A stretch of 8,405 nucleotides of DNA from Cyanobacteria bacterium UBA1221 (GCA_002309425.1 DBXD01000030.1:1-8405); one strand, 5' to 3'. Positions 1 to 6,839 are shown, counted from the stretch's first letter. Notes: generated from the sequence alone by a model not told the origin. A program made the numbers and translations.

Positions 1-1328
1 GAAGCACTGGTTATGGTGGTATTAGTATCCGAAGGTCCGTTTGCACGATACCAGAGATTGATATACCACTGAGCCATATCTTTGTCGTTGTATTCGTATA
101 AAGGTTCTTCAATTGTAGGTGGTTCGCTAATTTCAGGTTCTATCTCATACCACTCATCCATCTTTTGTTGATAAATTGCAGAATCGAAGTCTTTTAATGA
201 ACACATATCTTCATGGAAAGAATCAATGGCTGGTAATAATCTAGTTATATATACAGAACTGGGGAGCTCTAACATTTTGTATATAGATACTGCTGCAAAT
301 AAATCAATACATTTTTGGTGTAGGGTTTTTAAGCGTTTGCCCTCAGGAGCTGATGAGTCCAGAACATAATTGCTTAATAATACATCCAAAAAGTCTGAGG
401 TAGGACCGAGGTTATCATAATCATCTTCTGCTGCATAAATTGTCTGTAGTCCGTGGTAGCCGTCGTCATAGCCATCAGATATTGCTATTGATATTTCTTG
501 CATCTCATCTGACTTATTGCTGTAACAGATTGAACTATTTGTTATATGATCATAGCCATTTATTTCGACGCCCACCGGACTATTATTAGCAGACAAGAAT
601 GTAATGGGTGTTGTGTAAACCATTTTGGGATACACCCCAGTTGTAGTACTTGCTTGATGCGAATAGGTTCCTCCAGATGTGTTAGGAATCCCGGGCTCCT
701 CTAATTCCAGATCTATCATATGCGCTAACACATGTAAATAGCAAGTATCTTTTTCAGGATCTCCGTTTCCATCGAGTATATGAGCATTATCAAAGCATGA
801 TGAGCATGCATCTTCAAATTTATCAACCAAATGGGATGGTTTCCAGAATTCTGCCCACTCGGGGTTGGGTTTTATTGCTAGCCAATCATCGTAATCTTGC
901 TGCCATTGTGCATAGGCATCTGTATATGCCGGATTAACAACCATTTGAGTTTCCCCAGTGGGTTCAAGCACAATCCCGTATTTAGCTAAAAAGTCCTCGA
1001 GTGTAGCACTGCTTTCGTAGTTTGCGGCATCCCGCTCGGATAACAATACCTGCCCTGAAGTATTTACAAGGGCATATTGATTTTTTAAAGGTCCGTATTC
1101 GGATAATTGCCTTCCGGTAAGCGGAACAAATACTTTATTTCCTGCATCATCATAAGTTCTGTAAGTGTATTCCGTGGCATTAAGCGCATTCATGTATTTG
1201 CGGCTGGCTTCCGAAGATTTATTGGCCAGAGCCATTTTAGCAGCCGAAATAGACTGTGAACGCAGTTCGTTGTCCGACAGCCTCGATGTAATACTTAATA
1301 ATTTTGCTTGTGATGCTGCTAAGCCCAT
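1..1328 (-). CDS. Large uncharacterised protein, N-terminal part (runs off left edge)
   Basis: The frame stays open for 442 codons from the ATG at 1328 to the window edge, so the C-terminus is missing. The start is supported by an AAAGGA Shine-Dalgarno site 6 bases upstream. I cannot assign a function. Residues 1-50 (starting MGLAASQAKLLSITSRLSDN) look helical and polar, with no hydrophobic core or signal-peptide cleavage pattern. From memory this start resembles a recurrent family in Gastranaerophilales genomes. Residues 132-163 are rich in Trp, Tyr and Asp. Residues 175-196 hold C175, C178 and C196 around a D-G-N-G-D loop. Residues 380-430 are again acidic and aromatic, ending in a WYINLWYRANG segment. 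A short motif recurs at 143-154 and 387-398. No transmembrane segment is visible. It lies 66 bases downstream of ribF on the same strand; a TATACT hexamer at 1346-1351 could be its own -10, but it would place the transcript start on the Shine-Dalgarno site. The coding call is firm; a surface or secreted role is only a guess. Confidence 0.85.
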   Translation of the reverse strand, partial: MGLAASQAKLLSITSRLSDNELRSQSISAAKMALANKSSEASRKYMNALNATEYTYRTYDDAGNKVFVPLTGRQLSEYGPLKNQYALVNTSGQVLLSERDAANYESSATLEDFLAKYGIVLEPTGETQMVVNPAYTDAYAQWQQDYDDWLAIKPNPEWAEFWKPSHLVDKFEDACSSCFDNAHILDGNGDPEKDTCYLHVLAHMIDLELEEPGIPNTSGGTYSHQASTTTGVYPKMVYTTPITFLSANNSPVGVEINGYDHITNSSICYSNKSDEMQEISIAISDGYDDGYHGLQTIYAAEDDYDNLGPTSDFLDVLLSNYVLDSSAPEGKRLKTLHQKCIDLFAAVSIYKMLELPSSVYITRLLPAIDSFHEDMCSLKDFDSAIYQQKMDEWYEIEPEISEPPTIEEPLYEYNDKDMAQWYINLWYRANGPSDTNTTITSA

Positions 1329-1334
1329 AGTTAT

Positions 1335-1340
1335 TCCTTT
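1335..1340 (-). promoter_or_regulatory. Shine-Dalgarno site of the left-edge gene
   Basis: AAAGGA on the minus strand lies 6 bases before the ATG at 1328. This spacing is normal and fixes the start of the long open frame that runs off the left edge. Confidence 0.7.
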
Positions 1341-1394
1341 TGATTAGTATAACGGCATTTCCTTTTAATAACTTTAGGGTTTATTAAGAAATAT

Positions 1395-2300
1395 TTACAT
1401 AGATTTAATACAAAAATTTATATCTTCTTTTATTTGATGTTTTAAATTTTCTATATTGCTAAAATTTTTTTCTTCCCGTATAAAATCAATAAATTCGATT
1501 CTTAAAGCTTCTCCGTATATATTTTCGTCAAAATCCAGAATATGCGATTCTGCTACAGGAATTTTTGAATCAGTTACTGTCGGACGAATCCCGAAGTTTG
1601 TAACAGCATTGAATGTTTTTTTGTTTATAGTTGCTTTTGTTTTATATACTCCAAACGGCAAGGAAATTAATTCTTCCGGATATACTATATTTGCCGTTCT
1701 GAACCCTATTTGCCTTCCGAGTTTTTGTCCTTCAATAATAGTGCCGTCCAGAGGAAAATTATAACCGAGCATTTTGTTTGCTTTTTTTATATCCCCTTGG
1801 GATAAAGCTTCTCTAATTATTGTGCTGCTGATAATTTCATTATTTTCTGTAACAGGCTCGGATATAAACAGTTCATAGTTATATGTATCGGCCATTTCTT
1901 TGAGGTATGCGGTATTTCCGGATTTGTTTGCTCCGAAATAGTGATTAAATCCTGTTGAAATTGCGGTTGGTGAAAAGTTTTTAACAAGAACTCTTTCGAG
2001 ATATTCTTCCGCATTAAGATGTGCAATCTCTCCAAAGTCCAGTTCGTATAAATAGTCAATTCCCAGCCGCTCAATTTGTTTTTGTCGTTCCTCTCTTGTG
2101 AGAATATATTTCGGGCTGACATCCCAAAAATAGCAGCATGGATGGTCTTTAAAAGTTATAACGGCTGATTTTGTTGAATGCTTGCGGGCATATTGTACAG
2201 CTTTTTTTATGACTTCCTGATGCCCTTTGTGCACCCCGTCAAAATATCCCAAAGCAAGCGATAGATTTTTATTCTCGTTTAATCCTGAAAAGATTTCCAT
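1395..2300 (-). CDS. ribF: Bifunctional riboflavin kinase / FMN adenylyltransferase (FAD synthetase)
   Basis: RibF phosphorylates riboflavin to FMN and then adenylates FMN to FAD in the cytoplasm. The N-terminal adenylyltransferase domain shows GYFDGVHKGH (18-27, with the HxGH nucleotide-binding signature), ITFKDHP (48-54), GFNHYFG (117-123) and SSTIIREAL (158-166). The C-terminal kinase domain shows GQKLGRQIGFRTAN (191-204), FGVY (216-219), NFGIRPT (235-241) and E251 in AESHILDF, the expected catalytic Glu. The total of 301 residues is normal for the family. I chose the ATG at 2300: the protein then begins MEIFSGL, like other RibF proteins, whereas the in-frame TTG at 2318 adds six residues and has no Shine-Dalgarno site. 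The ATG has none either, but a perfect TATAAT ends 6 bases before it, so the mRNA may be leaderless. The usual GFPTAN motif reads GFRTAN here. The gene lies 49 bases downstream of the nucleotidase gene on the same strand. Confidence 0.95.
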   Translation of the reverse strand: MEIFSGLNENKNLSLALGYFDGVHKGHQEVIKKAVQYARKHSTKSAVITFKDHPCCYFWDVSPKYILTREERQKQIERLGIDYLYELDFGEIAHLNAEEYLERVLVKNFSPTAISTGFNHYFGANKSGNTAYLKEMADTYNYELFISEPVTENNEIISSTIIREALSQGDIKKANKMLGYNFPLDGTIIEGQKLGRQIGFRTANIVYPEELISLPFGVYKTKATINKKTFNAVTNFGIRPTVTDSKIPVAESHILDFDENIYGEALRIEFIDFIREEKNFSNIENLKHQIKEDINFCIKSM

Positions 2301-2306
2301 AGGTAT

Positions 2307-2312
2307 ATTATA
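2307..2312 (-). promoter_or_regulatory. Candidate -10 element of ribF (leaderless arrangement)
   Basis: The minus strand reads TATAAT, then ATACCT, then the ATG at 2300. A perfect -10 hexamer with a 6-base gap would place the transcript start at or very near the A of the start codon. No good -35 hexamer is seen 16-18 bases upstream, and the region is AT-rich, so chance occurrence is possible. Confidence 0.45.
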
Positions 2313-2349
2313 GTGCAAAAATGTTTTTATTTTGTGTTACCAAAAATTT

Positions 2350-3921
2350 TTATACAATTTTTATTCTTCCGTCATCAATTATATCAATCGGCTGCTTTGT
2401 TTTTTCAATTTTTTCTCTGATAGCAACGGTTATATCCCAGTCATATTTTTCTGTCGCTTTGTCATATTTATTCAGCATTGTTAATCCGTCATTTCCTCTG
2501 GAAGAGTAGTCGTTTATAGCAACGGAATATATTTTGTCGGATCTCGGATTATTCACGTCAATAGGGGTCTTGTTTCCGGCGTTATCAACGAAAGTCATAT
2601 TTAAAAGGTCCCCGTCTTTATTAATTGTGTATTCCAATCCGGAGGCGTACATAAGACCGGGTTTGCCGTCAGGGTTTTTAAGCGATTTTGCACAAATCCT
2701 TATTGCTTCAACCAAATCTTTTTCTGTATAATCTGCCTTTATAATTTTGTTTTTAAACGGGGATATTTCTTCAATATCAAGAGTGCTAACTTCTCCTTTT
2801 TCAAGGTAGCCTCTGAGATTTCCGGCACCTACAAGACTGATTTCGGAATTTGCTTTTTCTCTTATGGCATCTGTTCCGTAGTATGCCAGAGGATTTATAT
2901 CAATCAAATCATTTTCCAGCTTGGGAGATGGGGTCCTTATTGTTCCGACAATCTTTGGTTTTCCCGTAATTTTTTCAAAACAGGTTTCGGCAACTAAATT
3001 TTTTGAAAAATCCCTCGTGATTCCGATATTATTTTGTGCTTTAGTGATTGTTCCGTTATTGTCAAATTCGAGGTTTAATATTCCGAAGTTTTTGCCGTCA
3101 CGACCGGCTTGCGTAATTATAACAGGTTCTCCCGTTTTTGAATAAAACAGATTTGTACCCCTTTTTATATCTTTTAGTAAATTATGGGAGTGTCCGCCGT
3201 GGATAACATCAATACCCTCGGTTTTTTGTGCAATTTCTTTATCTGCATCATATCCGCAGTGAGAAAGAAGTATAATTTTATTAATTCCCTGTTCTTTTAA
3301 TTTGTTTACTTCCGCTTGAACCAGTGAAATTGTTTCTTCTAAGTCCGCAGGAATAATGTCCTGATCTTCAAAAGCCTTATCAAACTTAATTCTTGAAACA
3401 AGGTCAGGTGGTAGTACCCCTATAATTCCGTATTTTGTTCCGTTAACTTCCTGAATACAGGATTTATCTATAAATTTCATGACTTCGCAATTTTCTGCTG
3501 ATTTAATGTTGCAGGCAAGCATTTTTGCGGGCATGTTCGGTGCTTCTCTCATGAAATTTTTTGAAGTCATATCGCATTCGTGGTTCCCGAGTGCTGTTGC
3601 CGTTACCCCAATGAAATCTAAAAATTTCATAGCTACCTGATTTGGTTTTACGTCTTCTCCGATTAAAATATCTCCGGATGCAAGTTTTAATTTGTCTGTC
3701 GGTTTTGCACTTTCAAATGAGTCAAACATATTCGAGGCATTAACGGTTCTGACCATATTTGATGCTTTTCCGTGATAATCGTTAATATAAAATATGCTTG
3801 TACGGGTCGTTGATGTGTTTGGATTATTCCCAAAACTGACGGCTCTTTTATGCTTGAGCAAACAATTCTCCCCTAAGTATTGTCTGCTGTATATTCTGTT
3901 TTGATTAACCTTAGTTATCAT
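2350..3921 (-). CDS. 5'-nucleotidase / UshA-family metallophosphatase
   Basis: This 523-residue protein has the two-domain layout of the bifunctional 5'-nucleotidase family, which uses a two-metal centre to hydrolyse nucleotides or related phosphoesters. Metallophosphatase motifs in order are NDYHGK (metal ligands D48, H50), ASGDILIGE (D84), ALGNHECD (N113, H114), LLSHCGYDAD (H221) and GGHSH (H244, H246). The C-terminal substrate-binding domain shows GAGNLRGYL, ISPFKN, MYASGLEYTI and AINDYSSRGNDGL. All expected metal ligands are present, so an active enzyme is likely; the exact substrate (nucleotide, UDP-sugar, other) cannot be read from this. Family members are usually exported, but residues 1-40 carry no hydrophobic segment. 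Instead there is a polar, basic extension with VSFGNNP at 28-34. The start is supported by an AGAGGG Shine-Dalgarno site 8 bases before the ATG. It leads the minus-strand block and is divergent from mnmG. Confidence 0.92.
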   Translation of the reverse strand: MITKVNQNRIYSRQYLGENCLLKHKRAVSFGNNPNTSTTRTSIFYINDYHGKASNMVRTVNASNMFDSFESAKPTDKLKLASGDILIGEDVKPNQVAMKFLDFIGVTATALGNHECDMTSKNFMREAPNMPAKMLACNIKSAENCEVMKFIDKSCIQEVNGTKYGIIGVLPPDLVSRIKFDKAFEDQDIIPADLEETISLVQAEVNKLKEQGINKIILLSHCGYDADKEIAQKTEGIDVIHGGHSHNLLKDIKRGTNLFYSKTGEPVIITQAGRDGKNFGILNLEFDNNGTITKAQNNIGITRDFSKNLVAETCFEKITGKPKIVGTIRTPSPKLENDLIDINPLAYYGTDAIREKANSEISLVGAGNLRGYLEKGEVSTLDIEEISPFKNKIIKADYTEKDLVEAIRICAKSLKNPDGKPGLMYASGLEYTINKDGDLLNMTFVDNAGNKTPIDVNNPRSDKIYSVAINDYSSRGNDGLTMLNKYDKATEKYDWDITVAIREKIEKTKQPIDIIDDGRIKIV

Positions 3922-3929
3922 TTTTGCGA

Positions 3930-3935
3930 CCCTCT
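3930..3935 (-). promoter_or_regulatory. Shine-Dalgarno site of the nucleotidase gene
   Basis: AGAGGG on the minus strand lies 8 bases before the ATG at 3921. It confirms that the polar 40-residue N-terminal extension belongs to the protein and that no upstream signal peptide has been missed through a wrong start. Confidence 0.75.
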
Positions 3936-4033
3936 ATATTTAACTGTATAAATGCAGAAAATTGCTATATTTATCGGGTAAAATTTACAAAAAGTTACGA
4001 AACGGAGATAGCCAATTCAGAAGAAATCCTTTG

Positions 4034-4042
4034 TGATATACT
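4034..4042 (+). promoter_or_regulatory. Extended -10 promoter element of mnmG (leaderless arrangement)
   Basis: TGATATACT is an extended -10 (TGN followed by TATACT, 5 of 6 consensus positions). The hexamer ends 6 bases before the ATG at 4049, with TTTGTT between them, so transcription would begin about at the start codon. The expected -35 position (around 4014-4019) reads AATTCA and is weak, as is common for extended -10 promoters. No Shine-Dalgarno site lies between it and the ATG. Confidence 0.5.
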
Positions 4043-4048
4043 TTTGTT

Positions 4049-5932
4049 ATGAATTACCTCAATAACAAATATGATGTAATAGTTGTAGGTGCGGGACATG
4101 CCGGATGTGAAGCCGCTCTGTCGTGCGCAAGATTGGGATTAAAGGTCCTTCTTGCAACGTTAGATGTTGAACATATTGCACTCCAACCGTGTAATCCTGC
4201 AATAGGCGGGCCTGCAAAATCTACCCTTGTCAGAGAAATTGATGCTCTGGGAGGAGAAATGGGGTTGGCTGCTGATGCAACGTATTTACAGATGAAAACC
4301 TTGAACTCATCAAAAGGTCCGGCGGTGAGAGCACTGAGAGCCCAGTCAGATAAACGCCAGTATTCTGATTATATGCGCCACGTTATTGAGGGTAATGAAA
4401 ATATTTATCTGCGTCAGGCTTGTATAACTGATTTGCTGGTGAATGACGGAAAAATAACGGGTGCGGTTGATGAATACGGTATAGAATTTTCGGTTAATGC
4501 TGCAATTCTTACAACAGGTACATCTTTAGACGGTAAAATCTGGATAGGTTTAAATTCATATAGTGCAGGCAGACTCGGTGAAAAGGCTGCATACGGTCTT
4601 TCGGATTCTTTAAGAAAATTAGGGATTGAACTCAAAAAATTAAAAACAGGAACCCCGCCGAGAGTTGACAAGAGAACGATTGATTATTCAAAAATGTCTA
4701 TCCAGCCGGGAGATGAAGTTTTGAGTTTTTATTCATACCGTCCTGACAGACCTGTCAGAAAACAATATCCGTGTTACCTGACAAGAACAAATGAAGAAAC
4801 TCATAAAATAATAAAGGCAAACCTTGGACATTCGCCAATGTTTAAGGGGTTGATTCAGGGTGTAGGTCCAAGATATTGTCCTTCAATTGAGGACAAAGTC
4901 GTGCGATTCAGTTCTAATCCATCTCATCATATATTTATTGAGCCTGAGGGGTTGGGTAATTATGAAGCATATATTCAGGGCTTTTCAAGCAGTCTGCCCG
5001 CTGATGTTCAGGTGCAAATGTTGAGGACTCTGCCCGGTTTAGAGCACGCACACGTTATAAAGCCGGCTTATGCAGTTGAATATGATTATGTTCCTGCGGT
5101 TCAGACAACACATTCTCTTATGTCAAAGAAAATTAAAGGGCTGTTTCTTGCAGGGCAAATTAACGGGACAAGCGGCTATGAAGAGGCTGCGGCGCAAGGT
5201 TTGATTGCCGGAATAAATGCGTTCAATTACCTGAACGGTTCGGAAATGCTCGAATTGTCGAGGAGTTCTTCATACACAGGAACATTAATTGATGACTTAG
5301 TGACAAAGGATATTCAGGATCCGTACAGAATGCTGACATCACGTTCCGAATACAGATTACTTTTAAGACAGGATAATGCTGATGAAAGGTTATCCGAAAT
5401 CGGTCATAAAGTCGGATTGCTTGACGATGCGCAGTATCAGAGATTTTTAGATAAGCAGGCAAGTATAAAACGTGAAATTGAGAGATTAAACGAAACAAAA
5501 GTTCCCGCAAGCGAAGAAGTAAAATCGGTTCTTGCAAAATACGGAGAAGGGATAGAAAGAGGAATGAAGCTTGCAGAGCTTCTAAAACGCCCGAATATAG
5601 ATTATAAAATTCTTCAGGAATTAAATGAAGAAACAAAAGAATTGAATTTAAACCGTGATGTATATGAACAGGTTGAAATTATGATTAAGTATGACGGATA
5701 TTTAAAACGTCAGACAATGCAGGTTGAGCAGGCCGGAAAACTTGATAAATACAAGATTCCGGATGATATTGATTATATGGCAATAGAGCATATTTCATCA
5801 GAAACAAAAGAAAAACTGGATAAAATCAGACCTAGGACGCTGGCGCAGGCTTCCCGTATCGGTGGTGTAAAACCTGCAGACATATCGGTTCTGATGGTAT
5901 TACTTGAACGCCATGCTGTTGCAAGGAAGTAA
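4049..5932 (+). CDS. mnmG: tRNA uridine-5-carboxymethylaminomethyl modification enzyme MnmG (GidA)
   Basis: With MnmE, MnmG installs the carboxymethylaminomethyl (or aminomethyl) group on carbon 5 of wobble U34, using FAD, NADH and methylene-tetrahydrofolate. The protein has 627 residues, normal for the family. Visible motifs are the FAD dinucleotide-binding GAGHAGCEAA (14-23), CNPAIGGPAKS (Cys48 onward), LREIDALGG-like VREIDALGGEMG, LKTGTPPRVD, GPRYCPSIEDKVVRF (with Cys277, the position of the catalytically important cysteine in E. coli), PAYAVEYDYV, LAGQINGTSGYEEAAAQG, LTSRSEYRLLLRQDNADERL, and the C-terminal MnmE/tRNA-contact region around IRPRTLAQASRIGGVKPADI. GGPAKS and HAGCEAA resemble cyanobacterial homologues. 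The start MNYLNNKYDVIVVG fits the family and no Shine-Dalgarno site precedes it. The partner mnmE is not in the window; mnmA, acting on the same nucleotide, lies 0.9 kb downstream. Confidence 0.98.
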   Translation: MNYLNNKYDVIVVGAGHAGCEAALSCARLGLKVLLATLDVEHIALQPCNPAIGGPAKSTLVREIDALGGEMGLAADATYLQMKTLNSSKGPAVRALRAQSDKRQYSDYMRHVIEGNENIYLRQACITDLLVNDGKITGAVDEYGIEFSVNAAILTTGTSLDGKIWIGLNSYSAGRLGEKAAYGLSDSLRKLGIELKKLKTGTPPRVDKRTIDYSKMSIQPGDEVLSFYSYRPDRPVRKQYPCYLTRTNEETHKIIKANLGHSPMFKGLIQGVGPRYCPSIEDKVVRFSSNPSHHIFIEPEGLGNYEAYIQGFSSSLPADVQVQMLRTLPGLEHAHVIKPAYAVEYDYVPAVQTTHSLMSKKIKGLFLAGQINGTSGYEEAAAQGLIAGINAFNYLNGSEMLELSRSSSYTGTLIDDLVTKDIQDPYRMLTSRSEYRLLLRQDNADERLSEIGHKVGLLDDAQYQRFLDKQASIKREIERLNETKVPASEEVKSVLAKYGEGIERGMKLAELLKRPNIDYKILQELNEETKELNLNRDVYEQVEIMIKYDGYLKRQTMQVEQAGKLDKYKIPDDIDYMAIEHISSETKEKLDKIRPRTLAQASRIGGVKPADISVLMVLLERHAVARK

Positions 5933-5935
5933 TTT

Positions 5936-6721
5936 TTATTTTTTGAACCAACTTTTTATTGCTTTTTGGATTAAGTTTTTCGCCTCCTGCTTTGTAAAGT
6001 TTGGTGGCGGGGTTTCGTCTACGTGTTTTATCGGTTCATCAAACGATATTACTTTTGCGACAAGAACTGTAGGTGATGTATTAAAGTGCCTGTAAAACCA
6101 CTTCGCAAAGCGAGTTTTAAAATCATACTGTTTTACAGCACATCTGCTATCAAGCAAATAAGGTTTTCCTTTATATCTGCCGACTTGGTCTGTTCGGTGA
6201 TTTCCAAAATCATTTGACGGCATATAGCCTGCGCGTTTCATTTTTCGTTTAACTTTTAATACATCTTTTAACGTAATATTTTCAGTATCCGCTTTTGCCT
6301 GCACATATCCGTATAACCCCCCGCAGCTTTCAACCCCGCTTAATAGAGGGATATCAAATCTTTTATTGTATTTTCTGTATTCAAAAGGATTTTCCTTTGA
6401 AATTTTTAAAACTCGTTCCTGCCCAATATCGAAAACTGTTGTTAATCCCCCGAAACCGGCGATGCCATATATTTTTTCATTTAAAAACTTTTTTGATTTC
6501 TTTATAAATTCGATAATGGGGTTAGATTTTTTTGACCATGACATGTCTTCACAAATATTTTCTAAATCATGTATTATGCCTGATGGCGTGTTAAGAGTAT
6601 ATTTTCTAAAAAATTCTTCCCCGTCGTATAGCGTATAGTAATATTTGCCGTGTTTTCGATTCTCCGCATCAACAGGTAAATTCCAACAGAAATGCAATTT
6701 TGAGTTAAATTTTAATTCCAT
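5936..6721 (-). CDS. Orphan protein with degenerate protein-kinase-like pattern
   Basis: This 261-residue protein is not one I recognise. Its middle suggests a kinase-like fold: a Gly-rich loop GIAGFGG (86-92) before a strand, a lysine in RVLKIS (K106) at VAIK-like spacing, E114 as a possible helix-C acid, a hinge-like YGYVQAKAD (137-145), then GYMPSNDFGNH (165-175) and GKPYLLDSRCA (185-195), where D191 could match the DFG aspartate. The canonical HRDxxxxN loop is not intact: D171 has no Asn five residues later. Activity is therefore uncertain, and aminoglycoside-phosphotransferase-like or pseudokinase folds are alternatives. The C-terminus (228-261) is polar and proline- and lysine-rich; no signal peptide or membrane helix is seen. 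The stop codon lies 3 bases from the mnmG stop in convergent orientation. No Shine-Dalgarno site precedes the ATG at 6721; TATACA ends 6 bases before it. Confidence 0.8.
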   Translation of the reverse strand: MELKFNSKLHFCWNLPVDAENRKHGKYYYTLYDGEEFFRKYTLNTPSGIIHDLENICEDMSWSKKSNPIIEFIKKSKKFLNEKIYGIAGFGGLTTVFDIGQERVLKISKENPFEYRKYNKRFDIPLLSGVESCGGLYGYVQAKADTENITLKDVLKVKRKMKRAGYMPSNDFGNHRTDQVGRYKGKPYLLDSRCAVKQYDFKTRFAKWFYRHFNTSPTVLVAKVISFDEPIKHVDETPPPNFTKQEAKNLIQKAIKSWFKK

Positions 6722-6727
6722 AGTGTA

Positions 6728-6733
6728 TGTATA
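6728..6733 (-). promoter_or_regulatory. Candidate -10 element of the kinase-like gene (leaderless arrangement)
   Basis: The minus strand reads TATACA, then TACACT, then the ATG at 6721. The hexamer matches 4 of 6 consensus positions and has the same 6-base gap to the ATG seen at ribF and mnmG. No convincing -35 is present. The nearest purine-rich stretch (AGGG) is too far from the ATG to act as a normal Shine-Dalgarno site. Confidence 0.33.
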
Positions 6734-6786
6734 AACCCTAAAAATAAAAATTTTTGCTATTGTGTTATTTGAATTTTACATATATT

Positions 6787-6792
6787 TATAAT
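6787..6792 (+). promoter_or_regulatory. Candidate -10 element of mnmA
   Basis: A perfect TATAAT lies in the 118-base divergent region. It predicts a transcript start near 6799 and a leader of about 40 bases carrying the Shine-Dalgarno site. The -35 region is not recognisable, and the surrounding sequence is very AT-rich. Confidence 0.45.
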
Positions 6793-6825
6793 ATCTTTTG
6801 TTTATGGGTTTTAACCCTGTAATGC

Positions 6826-6832
6826 AAGGAGA
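6826..6832 (+). promoter_or_regulatory. Shine-Dalgarno site that decides the mnmA start
   Basis: AAGGAGA is the best ribosome-binding site in the window; its GGAG core ends 8 bases before the ATG at 6840. It favours that ATG over the in-frame TTG at 6798 and ATG at 6804, which would add 14 or 12 residues not expected in the family. Confidence 0.85.
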
Positions 6833-6839
6833 AAGTTTA

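Noticed and set aside
1365..1387. Inverted repeat TTAATAA / TTATTAA with a 9-base loop between ribF and the left-edge gene, considered as a terminator.
   Set aside because: The stem is 7 pairs, all A-T, and no T-run follows on the minus strand, so it is too weak to call in such AT-rich DNA.
2301..2318. TTG at 2318 as the ribF start.
   Set aside because: It has no Shine-Dalgarno site, it lies upstream of and reads through the TATAAT element, and family members begin close to the ATG at 2300.
2341..2353. The 13-mer ATAAAAATTTTTG on the minus strand recurs on the plus strand at 6744-6756, about 30 bases before a -10 in both places.
   Set aside because: It is low-complexity A/T sequence, and the first copy overlaps the nucleotidase stop codon. 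Two copies in an AT-rich window are expected by chance.
3945..3950. TATACA on the minus strand as a -10 for the nucleotidase gene.
   Set aside because: It matches only 4 of 6 consensus positions, lacks a -35, and would start the transcript almost on the Shine-Dalgarno site.
5223..5636. Long reverse-strand open frame of 137 codons inside mnmG, and similar frames inside the other genes (for example 1456-1764, 4414-4671, 6366-6638, 7980-8318).
   Set aside because: They overlap genes with clear family motifs, have no recognisable protein features, and are explained as shadow frames.
5903..5944. Hairpin CTTGAAC / GTTGCAAG at the 3' end of mnmG followed by T-rich sequence, considered as an intrinsic terminator.
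   Set aside because: The stem has a bulge and little G-C, and the T-run starts about 7 bases after the stem. It might still contribute, but I cannot support it.
6798..6839. TTG at 6798 or ATG at 6804 as the mnmA start.
   Set aside because: The added residues do not match the family, and a strong AAGGAGA sits correctly for the ATG at 6840.
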